Shown here: piece by piece, positions 1-5,353 of the stretch
Position numbering within the stretch: position 1 is the stretch's first letter
Layout of the letters: each line of letters opens with the position of its first letter
NCBI GenBank assembly: GCA_020053615.1
Contig: JAGVMW010000097.1
Span: 1 to 5,376 of the forward strand
Direction of reading: 5' to 3'
Length of the DNA: 5,376 nucleotides
DNA from: an archaeon
GTDB lineage: Archaea > Nanobdellota > Nanobdellia > Woesearchaeales > GW2011-AR9
Notes under the pieces: model-generated
What the model saw: only the letters and a program-made list of their open reading frames with translations
Database searches by the model: none
What the model was told of the DNA's origin: nothing
Program-made: the position numbers and the translations under genes

Positions 1-32
1 TCTGAAGACTTGCAAAATATACATTGAATCAT
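1..32 (-). CDS. N-terminal fragment of a Cys-x2-Cys zinc-ribbon protein (possibly NrdR-like), cut by the window edge
   Basis: Only ten codons are in the window; the rest lies to the left. Reading leftward from the ATG at 32-30 gives MIQCIFCKSS. A start within a few residues of a C-x2-C pair is typical of small zinc ribbons, and NrdR, the repressor of ribonucleotide reductase genes, characteristically begins M-x-C-P-x-C. Here the residue after the first Cys is Ile rather than Pro, so the NrdR reading is only a suggestion. The start is well supported: a GAGGTGAT Shine-Dalgarno site ends 4 bases upstream and a box A lies about 38 bases upstream. The gene is transcribed divergently from the membrane-protein gene. 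Any other short zinc-ribbon protein would fit equally well from ten residues. Confidence 0.5.
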   Translation of the reverse strand, partial: MIQCIFCKSS

Positions 33-36
33 TCCT

Positions 37-44
37 ATCACCTC
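37..44 (-). promoter_or_regulatory. Strong Shine-Dalgarno site for the leftward gene
   Basis: On the minus strand this reads GAGGTGAT, an 8-base match to the complement of the usual archaeal 16S rRNA 3' end (AUCACCUCC), with 4 bases before the ATG at 32-30. It decides that start against the other minus-strand ATG at 46-44, which overlaps the site and would give only Met-Arg-stop (ATG AGG TGA). The flanking bases 41-52 form a short inverted repeat (CCTCA-TG-TGAGG) that includes part of the site. Confidence 0.7.
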
Positions 45-58
45 ATGTGAGGAGAAAG

Positions 59-100
59 AACACTACTATTTAAATATGCCGAAGATTAAACACTATCTTC
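59..100. repeat. Direct repeat AACACTA (59-65 and 89-95) and inverted repeat GAAGAT/ATCTTC (81-86/95-100) between the two promoters
   Basis: AACACTA occurs twice in the same orientation with starts exactly 30 bases apart, about three turns of the helix. One copy lies just beside the leftward box A and the other between the two box A elements. A separate 6-base inverted repeat, GAAGAT/ATCTTC with an 8-base spacer, overlaps the second copy. Their position makes them candidate operators for a shared regulator. The repeats are seen directly; operator function is inference, and short repeats of this size can arise by chance in A+T-rich DNA. Confidence 0.35.
67..74 (-). promoter_or_regulatory. Box A (TATA) of the leftward gene
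   Basis: The minus strand reads TTTAAATA here, inside the 10-base perfect palindrome TATTTAAATA (67-76). With about 26 bases from box A centre to the transcription start, as is usual in archaea, the RNA would begin near base 44. That is just at the Shine-Dalgarno site and gives a leader of roughly 12 bases before the ATG at 32. Because the element is palindromic it could also recruit polymerase rightward, but no start codon follows at a suitable place. Confidence 0.6.
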
Positions 101-111
101 TTACAGAAACG

Positions 112-119
112 TTTAAATA
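112..119 (+). promoter_or_regulatory. Box A (TATA) of the SpoIIM-family gene, implying a leaderless transcript
   Basis: TTTAAATA, a textbook archaeal box A, is preceded by a purine-containing GAAACG that could serve as the TFB recognition element. Its centre is 26.5 bases from the A of the ATG at 142, so transcription should begin at or next to the start codon. There is no Shine-Dalgarno sequence before that ATG, which agrees with a leaderless mRNA. Confidence 0.75.
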
Positions 120-141
120 ATCTCTTTGATTTACTTTGAAA

Positions 142-984
142 ATGGTGTTAGAATCATTATTCAATCCGTTTGCGGTTAAAAAGAAACCATGGGAGATGTT
201 TGTGGCAGGTTTCATCTATTCTATCGTAGGATTAATGCTGTCTTATTTTGTGTTTAAAGAAGCAGCAGGCTTGCTCACGGTGTTTTTAATTGTCTTAGCT
301 ACCGTTCCGTTGCTTTATACTACTATTACTAATGAAGAAGAATTGGATTTAAAGTTGGATACTGAAATCGCCATACTCAAAGAACATGGTAAAGTGTTAG
401 TTTTCTTGATTTTCTTATTTTTAGGAATAATGACTGCTTTAACTATTTCTTATGTAATGCTTCCTAAAGTAGTGACAGATGTGGTATTTGGAATCCAACA
501 GCAAGCTATTTCATCTGTAAATAACAATGTTCAAGGAAAGATTGCTAGCTTTGATCTTTTTACCCGCATTTTTTCTAATAATCTTAAAGTATTGTTTTTT
601 TGCGTTGTATTCTCGTTCTTATATGGAACGGGTGCGTTGTTTATCTTAACTTGGAATGCTTCAGTAGTGGCTACGGCTATGGGTAATTTCTTTAAAATCG
701 AATTGGGAAAAGCGGCTTCGGTGGTAGGTATGTCTTCCATCAGCGCTTATTTTGGCGCGGCTTCGATAAGCTTCTTTAGATATATGACTCATGGTATATT
801 CGAAATGGTCTCTTATTTTGTAGCTGGTTTAGCCGGAGGAATTATTTCTATCGCTTTAATCAAGCACAATCTCAAAGAGGATCGAGTGTTAGTAGATGCA
901 TTAGATTTGATTTTGTTAAGTTTAGGAATTTTAGTAATAGCAGGATTGGTAGAAGTTTATATTACGCCGGTGATGATACGATAA
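142..984 (+). CDS. SpoIIM/DUF95-family multi-pass membrane protein
   Basis: This encodes an integral membrane protein of 280 residues resembling the stage II sporulation protein M (SpoIIM/DUF95) family. In Bacillus SpoIIM works with SpoIID and SpoIIP at the engulfing septum. Archaea do not sporulate and the archaeal relatives have no known role, so none is assigned. Hydrophobic segments lie near residues 19-38, 42-60, 85-108, 148-172, 198-213, 219-242 and 253-274. The family-like features are the long loop (109-145) before a segment starting near N147-N148-L149, and the H217-G-I-F-E motif followed by the Gly-rich A-G-L-A-G-G. I chose the ATG at 142 over an in-frame TTG at 136 because box A places the transcription start at 142. 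The N-terminus has no cleavable signal peptide; a cytosolic, basic KKKP stretch precedes the first membrane segment. It converges with the RPA-like gene. Confidence 0.85.
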   Translation: MVLESLFNPFAVKKKPWEMFVAGFIYSIVGLMLSYFVFKEAAGLLTVFLIVLATVPLLYTTITNEEELDLKLDTEIAILKEHGKVLVFLIFLFLGIMTALTISYVMLPKVVTDVVFGIQQQAISSVNNNVQGKIASFDLFTRIFSNNLKVLFFCVVFSFLYGTGALFILTWNASVVATAMGNFFKIELGKAASVVGMSSISAYFGAASISFFRYMTHGIFEMVSYFVAGLAGGIISIALIKHNLKEDRVLVDALDLILLSLGILVIAGLVEVYITPVMIR

Positions 985-1011
985 TTTAAAATAAAGAAAT
1001 TCTAACTATTT
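985..1011. terminator. Short A/T-rich convergent gap, probable termination zone
   Basis: This is the 27-base gap between the converging stop codons. On the minus strand it reads TTTCTTTATTTTAAA, a T-rich run directly after the RPA-like gene's stop, as expected for archaeal termination, which relies on U tracts rather than hairpins. On the plus strand only a short TTTT (1009-1012) is present, so the signal for the membrane-protein gene is weaker and its RNA may extend into the antisense of the RPA-like gene. No stem-loop is visible. Confidence 0.4.
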
Positions 1012-1737
1012 TCACAACACCTTCACTTTTCCCGGAAGGTTCTGAAATATGTCTCCTTTCTGCAGCATCTGCTCCAACAGCTTCTCCGTTCCGTTTAACG
1101 GAGATTTTGAAATGATTTCTTCGATGGGAGCTCCACCCCCAGTATCTAATTCTTTGATAAGAAGTAATACTTTCTGAGCTGGAAGCAGAGGATTTACTTG
1201 TATTCCTTGAACCTCTTCTTCTATTATTTCTTCTTCGATACTTTCATTTATGGCTGAAGAAATGGTTATAGCTGGCTTAATTTCAATCTTAGGAAGCAAG
1301 GATGGTTCGGTTTCCACTAGTTTTAATTCAATTTGATTAAATTCTTCTTTTAATTCTAATCGTCTTATCTTCATCCACATCGAATCCATCTTTTTTATGA
1401 TTTCTGCTGAGAGATATTTTTCTTGATTATATACTCTAACTCTTCCAATCACCATTACCATATCTCCTACTACTAATTCACGCACATTTTTATTTTCCTC
1501 AAAACTTCTAAGAATAATTTTTCCAGTGCTGTCATCTAATAGAAGATTGGTTATACTGCCTTGTTTTTCTTTATTTACAATTATTCCAATCACGTTTAAT
1601 CGGAATATTTTTTGTCCATCTGCCGTTTGCAAGTAGTTAGAATTTTGTTCGTCTTCTTGTACAAAGGTGTAAGTGCTGATCCTTCCAATAGTACTTTTAA
1701 CCGCTACAAAGCGGACGAAAGTGTTAGTTTGTTCCAT
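1012..1737 (-). CDS. RPA-like single-stranded-DNA-binding protein (OB fold plus C-terminal winged helix)
   Basis: This is a 241-residue probable subunit of archaeal replication protein A, binding single-stranded DNA at forks and repair sites in the cytoplasm. Residues 8-40 (R9, then S15-T-I-G-R-I, then N34-Y-L) followed by D40-G-Q-K-I-F-R-L-N-V-I-G-I-I resemble the start of the archaeal RPA-associated (COG3390-type) proteins. The OB fold spans about 44-116: the L67-D-D-S-T-G-K-I strand-turn, G91-D before strand 4, and V96-I-G-R-V-R-V-Y-N-Q-E-K-Y. An acidic, low-complexity linker (about 140-185, with E168-E-E-I-I-E-E-E) leads to a winged helix at 186-241, like the protein-binding C-terminal domain of RPA32. 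No zinc finger is seen. The ATG at 1737 is kept because homology-like sequence begins within ten residues; no Shine-Dalgarno site is visible. It lies 52 bases downstream of mcm in the same direction, which supports a replication role. An OB-fold protein with a different job cannot be excluded. Confidence 0.8.
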   Translation of the reverse strand: MEQTNTFVRFVAVKSTIGRISTYTFVQEDEQNSNYLQTADGQKIFRLNVIGIIVNKEKQGSITNLLLDDSTGKIILRSFEENKNVRELVVGDMVMVIGRVRVYNQEKYLSAEIIKKMDSMWMKIRRLELKEEFNQIELKLVETEPSLLPKIEIKPAITISSAINESIEEEIIEEEVQGIQVNPLLPAQKVLLLIKELDTGGGAPIEEIISKSPLNGTEKLLEQMLQKGDIFQNLPGKVKVL

Positions 1738-1767
1738 GGTTATTGATAGTTTACTTTTAACTTTATG

Positions 1768-1775
1768 ATATTATA
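1768..1775 (-). promoter_or_regulatory. Possible internal box A for the RPA-like gene
   Basis: The minus strand reads TATAATAT within the 52-base gap (1738-1789) between the mcm stop and the RPA-like start. A transcription start about 26 bases downstream would fall near 1745, giving a leader of roughly eight bases. The whole gap is A/T-rich, so a TATA-like string is easily found by chance, and the gene may instead be read only from the mcm transcript. Confidence 0.3.
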
Positions 1776-1789
1776 CACATATTATTTAA

Positions 1790-4700
1790 TTACAGCTTCT
1801 GCACGAAGTTCTTCCTTGGCTCGAAGATGTCTCCGGAGCGTCTTAATTTTTCTAATATTTCATTTACTTGATCTTCGCTGATATTTTTCTCTTTAGCAGC
1901 GTTGATAATATCTTCTACTGGAATTATTTTGTTCTTAGTTTGATTTTCTAAAATAGTCATAATTTCTTTGATAATACTAATACTGCCTCTTTGGCTGGCA
2001 GTGATTTGGCTTCCTAATCTATCAATGTCGATAGTTCCTGTTTCTTTATCTTTAGCAATTTCATTTAAACAATAATCTATCATTTCAATGGCTTTCTGGG
2101 CATCTTTTTTGGTTACAGTTTTAGCTAATCTTATTTTCGCTGCTGCTTCTGATAATCTTACTAATGCTTCTAATTGCCTGGCTGTGATTGGAATGGGTCT
2201 CATTCCTTTTTCTTCTGTAGTTCCCTGATTTCGCATATTAATGTAATAATCTTTTAATTCTTCGATAGCCGCATCAGTAATCTTCGGATTAATTTTCTGT
2301 CGAATATATGCAAAATATTTTTTAAGTAGAACAGTAGGAATCTCTGCTTTGACCTCGGAATCTTTGTGCAGGTTTAGGATAAAAGTAGCTGTTTGCTCAT
2401 CTTTTTCTCGATTGGGCAAATCTTTAATGGCGAATATTAAATCAAAACGATTTATTAATGTTGGAGGAAGATCAATTTGCCGTGCGATTAAATCACCCGG
2501 ATCAAATCGACCCAATTTTGGATTGGCAGCAGCTAAAACAGTAGTTTCACATCTTAACGTAGCTTGAATGTTGGCTTTAGAAATACTAACTTGCTGCTGT
2601 TCCAACGCTTCATGAAGCGCAGACCTATCTTCTTTATTCATCTTATCCATTTCATCAATAATTGCAAAGCCGCGATTGGCTAAAACTAACGTTCCTGCTT
2701 CTAAACTCCAGCCGCCCAGAAATTCATCTTTTACGACGCTAGCAGTAAGTCCGGCAGCAGTATTATGACAAATAACTCCCCCGAAACCAGCCACAAAATT
2801 TTCAAATCCTTTAATTGAGATATCATAAACATAGTTATTGGTCGATTTTACCTTTTTGATATTTTTTATTCTGCAAAAACCAAAATCGCTTTCACTTAAA
2901 GACTTACAATTATTTAATTTATGATATAGTTTTTCCCCCGCGCCAGTTAAAAAAACATAATTTGTTCTCCCTTTTTTAATACGAACATACAAATTTGGAT
3001 TTTCTGAGAGATATTCCATTACTGAATTAGTGTATTTTTTAGTCAATTCTGGGCCGCTTATCCCCTGATTTTTACCTATAAACAGAAACCTTTCCAATAT
3101 TTTTGGATGGCTTATTCTTTCCCAATTAAACCGGCAGTATTTTGATGAAACGATATTTTTACAGTGTTTTTCTCTTATTTCAGAATCAAGGGCAGTTAAA
3201 GGAATGCTTTTATACTGATGATTATATTTCTTATTCGGATGCGGTGCTTTTAAATCGAATCTTAATCCTTCTGCTTTAATTATTCTGTCACCTATTTTTC
3301 TGGGTGAGTCATCTTTTCGCTTATTACAACTACCAATTACCTCTTGGTTTAAAAATAAATAAAGAAGATCAGACATTAAATCTTTAGATTTAGTAACGCC
3401 ACCGTCTCCTTTAAGGTATGCTCTTATAAACTCTTTTTGAGATTCTAAATCCATATTAAAAACAATGTTTGGTATTCTTTTTTCTTTAGCATGTTTCCCA
3501 TATATTGGTCCCAGCCATTTTTTGAACTGATTATGAATTTCTTTCCCATATAACATAACAGTTATTCCGTTATCCCCCTTTTTGTAAATTTTAGGTGCTT
3601 TATTAAATATTTTTTTAGAACACATTTCAATTTCTTGGATTATATCCTGTTCTTTTTTATGTAAAGTAAATTCAATTTTATAAGAACTATCTTTTGATCT
3701 AGCATTGCCTTCAGCAATAAAATAACCTAACAAACAAGCTATGTCTTTATTATTAAAATCTCCGGCGTGTTTGATTGTAGATGGAATCACTAACGTATCT
3801 CCTTTCTTTAATTTAGATGCCTCTTTACAATTTAAATTACCATCTTCTACGCCAAAAATGCTGTGGTCAGCAGTGACAACTACGCTTCTTCCGGTTTCTA
3901 ATTCAATTTCATAAAGTGGTTCTTTCGTTTTATGTTTGTATCCATAATCAATTTTTTTCCATTCTAATTTTAAAGTTTTAGGATTAAAAGCTAATGCTTG
4001 TAAATTGTTCTTAAATGGAAGAAAAAGCCCTTCTTTATCAATACAATTCTCTTCAACTAAATCTCCTATCTTTTTAATCTTGATAAATTTTTCTTCTTTG
4101 ATAATTATTGGTTCTTGATAATCTAATGAAGCGCCTTTACCGCTGGTGAACCTTGCTTTAGGCGCTATCTTAGTGATTCTTTTCAATATCTGCGATTTAC
4201 CGCTTCCAGGATCTCCAACTAATAACATGTGAATATCCCCTCTGGTAGAAACTCCATCAGAGCGCATTTTTCGGCATCCGCCGGCCAACTGTAATGCCAA
4301 AGCTTCTTTTATTTTATCGTGGCCATAAATCGAAGGAGCAATACTGTTAGCTAGAATGTTAAGCACATTTGGATTTCGAGCTAATTTCTTGATTTCTTCT
4401 TCTTCTTGTTCTGAAATGTTAGTTTCGATAGAATCTTCTTGCAAAGGCACTATATTATTAGCTTCGATAATTAAATCGTATTTGGTTGATTGCCCGCCGG
4501 TTTTTAAGATGATAGGAACTTCTGTAACCCAGCCGCAGATTCTAACTCTTGATCCTGGTCCGGTTCGACGTTCGGAAATTGGAGCAACTAAATCATCTTT
4601 CAAAAATACATTAATTCTTTTTGGTTGGACACCATCTAATTCATCTGCATTTTCTTCTAACACAATTCCCTGTCCATCAACTAATTCTCGAGAAATTTCT

Positions 4701-5176
4701 TTAAACTTGCCTTTTCTGCCGCAAGAACATTTGCTAGGCTCTTTGTATTTCTTGTCTAATTGTATGATTGTAATCACATTTCCGCAAGAGGGACATTCAA
4801 ATTTAGCCGCAGCTACATGCGGGCGTACATCTGACTTTTGTCTTACTACTCCTTCGGTCCATAAGAATTTGTTGAGATGTTTACTGCGGATATCGCTTAC
4901 GTTAATTTTTTGCGAATCTGGCATATTGGTTAAGCGGATAGTAAATTTTTGGACTTTTAATGGCAAGTCAAATTCTTTAACCGCCATTTCTCCGGCTTTA
5001 AGCACTTCTTCCGGACTTTCCAGCAATTCTTCAGAAATTTCGGTGTTAAATTTAACCAATTCAGAGAAGTCAAGTACTAGGTACATCTGTCCTTTTCTTA
5101 CTCCTTCTAATAACTGAGGATAATAATTCTGTTCAATAAATTCGCGGAGTACTTTTATTTGTTCTTCTACTTCCAT
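1790..5176 (-). CDS. mcm: MCM replicative DNA helicase, interrupted by an intein
   Basis: This is the ATP-driven 3'-5' helicase that encircles DNA as a hexamer and unwinds the replication fork. The encoded chain is 1128 residues; removing the intein (350-805) leaves 672, normal for archaeal MCM. Domains in precursor numbering: the N-terminal helical domain from residue 1; a zinc ribbon C128-x2-C131...C150-x-C152; the OB domain with its G206-P-G-S hairpin region; the AAA+ Walker A G321-D-P-G-S-G-K327-S; after the intein, Walker B I839-I-D841-E842-M-D; the presensor hairpin around K867-A; sensor 1 A884-N885-P; an arginine-finger motif N909-R910-F-D, where most MCMs have Ser before the Arg; sensor 2 at I997-T-A-R1000-Q-L-E; and a C-terminal winged helix at about 1066-1128. 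The ATG at 5176 gives a full N-terminal domain and follows an AGGTGG site. It is co-directional with the RPA-like gene. All catalytic residues are present, so I expect an active helicase after splicing. Confidence 0.98.
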   Translation of the reverse strand: MEVEEQIKVLREFIEQNYYPQLLEGVRKGQMYLVLDFSELVKFNTEISEELLESPEEVLKAGEMAVKEFDLPLKVQKFTIRLTNMPDSQKINVSDIRSKHLNKFLWTEGVVRQKSDVRPHVAAAKFECPSCGNVITIIQLDKKYKEPSKCSCGRKGKFKEISRELVDGQGIVLEENADELDGVQPKRINVFLKDDLVAPISERRTGPGSRVRICGWVTEVPIILKTGGQSTKYDLIIEANNIVPLQEDSIETNISEQEEEEIKKLARNPNVLNILANSIAPSIYGHDKIKEALALQLAGGCRKMRSDGVSTRGDIHMLLVGDPGSGKSQILKRITKIAPKARFTSGKGASLDYQEPIIIKEEKFIKIKKIGDLVEENCIDKEGLFLPFKNNLQALAFNPKTLKLEWKKIDYGYKHKTKEPLYEIELETGRSVVVTADHSIFGVEDGNLNCKEASKLKKGDTLVIPSTIKHAGDFNNKDIACLLGYFIAEGNARSKDSSYKIEFTLHKKEQDIIQEIEMCSKKIFNKAPKIYKKGDNGITVMLYGKEIHNQFKKWLGPIYGKHAKEKRIPNIVFNMDLESQKEFIRAYLKGDGGVTKSKDLMSDLLYLFLNQEVIGSCNKRKDDSPRKIGDRIIKAEGLRFDLKAPHPNKKYNHQYKSIPLTALDSEIREKHCKNIVSSKYCRFNWERISHPKILERFLFIGKNQGISGPELTKKYTNSVMEYLSENPNLYVRIKKGRTNYVFLTGAGEKLYHKLNNCKSLSESDFGFCRIKNIKKVKSTNNYVYDISIKGFENFVAGFGGVICHNTAAGLTASVVKDEFLGGWSLEAGTLVLANRGFAIIDEMDKMNKEDRSALHEALEQQQVSISKANIQATLRCETTVLAAANPKLGRFDPGDLIARQIDLPPTLINRFDLIFAIKDLPNREKDEQTATFILNLHKDSEVKAEIPTVLLKKYFAYIRQKINPKITDAAIEELKDYYINMRNQGTTEEKGMRPIPITARQLEALVRLSEAAAKIRLAKTVTKKDAQKAIEMIDYCLNEIAKDKETGTIDIDRLGSQITASQRGSISIIKEIMTILENQTKNKIIPVEDIINAAKEKNISEDQVNEILEKLRRSGDIFEPRKNFVQKL
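2912..3106 (-). other. Putative winged-helix module inside the intein
   Basis: Precursor residues about 691-755, between the endonuclease core and splicing block F. The order reads as a helix (P691-K-I-L-E-R-F-L), a helix-turn-helix-like segment (G705-I-S-G-P-E-L-T-K-K, then N717-S-V-M-E-Y-L), and a two-strand wing (V731-R-I-K-K-G-R-T-N-Y-V-F-L-T, then A746-G-E-K-L). This pattern, ending with a K-G-R...Y-x-L-T-x-x-G wing, is typical of archaeal winged-helix DNA-binding domains. It probably adds DNA contacts to the endonuclease. Fold assignment is by eye only; it may instead be an unusual part of the endonuclease's own DNA-recognition region. Confidence 0.5.
3377..3745 (-). other. LAGLIDADG endonuclease core of the intein (two dodecapeptide motifs)
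   Basis: Precursor residues about 478-600. The first dodecapeptide motif is L482-L-G-Y-F-I-A-E-G490, with Glu489 in the place usually held by Asp. The second is F583-I-R-A-Y-L-K-G-D-G-G593, with Asp591. Two motifs about 100 residues apart make a single-chain endonuclease, and the two acidic residues that would bind metal ions are both present. Such enzymes cut the intein-free allele and so copy the intein into it. Glu in the first motif is a known, generally tolerated variant. I infer a potentially active nuclease; a basic, Lys-rich stretch follows on both sides. Confidence 0.85.
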
Positions 5177-5186
5177 ATTAACCTAC

Positions 5187-5192
5187 CCACCT
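5187..5192 (-). promoter_or_regulatory. Candidate ribosome-binding site of mcm
   Basis: The minus strand reads AGGTGG, complementary to the archaeal anti-Shine-Dalgarno, with a 10-base gap to the ATG at 5176. That spacing is somewhat long. It can act only if transcription begins at or before base 5192, which would need the more distant box A candidate (TTTATTAA, 5213-5220). Confidence 0.45.
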
Positions 5193-5198
5193 ATTTTC

Positions 5199-5220
5199 TA
5201 TTAAATGAGAAACTTAATAA
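5199..5220 (-). promoter_or_regulatory. Candidate mcm promoter: two box A-like strings
   Basis: On the minus strand ATTTAATA (5206-5199) has its centre 26.5 bases from the mcm ATG, the same distance as at the SpoIIM-family gene, and predicts a leaderless mRNA. A second string, TTTATTAA (5220-5213), predicts a start near 5190 and a short leader of about 15 bases that would barely include the AGGTGG site. Sequence alone does not decide between them; both are weaker than TTTAAATA. Confidence 0.4.
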
Positions 5221-5319
5221 AGTTTTGGGTGGTGAAAGATAATATGAAATTAAATCTGGGGAGTTACAATTTATATCATGGGCACAGTCCGTTTTGTGAG
5301 TGATAGCACCATATCCACC

Positions 5320-5353
5320 TGAAAACAAGGACGGCTTTGCCGTCCTGTTTTCA
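5320..5353. terminator. GC-rich hairpin with A/T-rich lower stem, possible bidirectional terminator or element end
   Basis: Left arm TGAAAACAAGGACGGC (5320-5335), loop TTT, right arm GCCGTCCTGTTTTCA (5339-5353): 15 base pairs with a single bulged A. The G+C core GGACGGC/GCCGTCC stands out from its A/T-rich surroundings. An A-tract on one side and a T-tract on the other make it look like a bidirectional factor-independent terminator, which would separate mcm from a gene to the right. Stem-loop terminators are not the usual archaeal signal, so a palindromic repeat or the subterminal hairpin of an IS200/IS605-type element beyond the edge are alternatives. Confidence 0.45.

Larger units (their letters stand above)
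2762..4129 (-). mobile_element. Full-length intein with LAGLIDADG homing endonuclease inside MCM
   Basis: This is a 456-residue in-frame protein intron that should excise itself and ligate the MCM halves. Its limits are S350 and N805: removal joins ...SGKGA to TAAGLTASVV, which restores the uninterrupted conserved MCM sequence. Splicing motifs (precursor numbering): block A S350-L-D-Y-Q-E-P with Ser as first nucleophile; block B T435-A-D-H438; block F Y782-V-Y-D785-I-S-I; block G V801-I-C-H804-N805; and Thr806 as the first C-extein residue. Between B and F lies the DNA-cutting domain. The insertion separates Walker A (321-328) from Walker B (839-842), so the unspliced helicase should have no working ATPase site. 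Inteins in archaeal MCM/CDC21 genes near the ATP site are known, for example in Pyrococcus. Every block is intact, so splicing competence is likely. Confidence 0.95.

Noticed and set aside
136..141. TTG start two codons before the ATG of the SpoIIM-family gene
   Set aside because: Box A at 112-119 predicts transcription starting at about 142, so an mRNA beginning there would not contain the TTG.
531..740. 69-codon minus-strand open frame inside the SpoIIM-family gene
   Set aside because: It is a shadow of the membrane-protein gene with no ribosome site, promoter or recognisable sequence.
2349..2567. 72-codon plus-strand open frame antisense to mcm
   Set aside because: It is opposite the conserved MCM ATPase region (sensor 1 and arginine finger) and has no start signal or family resemblance.
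4356..5117. 253-codon plus-strand open frame antisense to mcm
   Set aside because: It lies wholly opposite the certain MCM N-terminal coding region, its product is Ser/Leu/Phe-rich with no recognisable domain, and no promoter or ribosome site precedes it. It is a mirror of the codon bias on the other strand.
5278..5322. Fourteen-codon plus-strand ORF starting ATGGGCACAGTC
   Set aside because: It is too short, has no ribosome site, and stops at the base of the hairpin. The same stretch contains GTGATAG and CTGA strings that recall C/D-box sRNA motifs, but there is no complete C-D'-C'-D arrangement.
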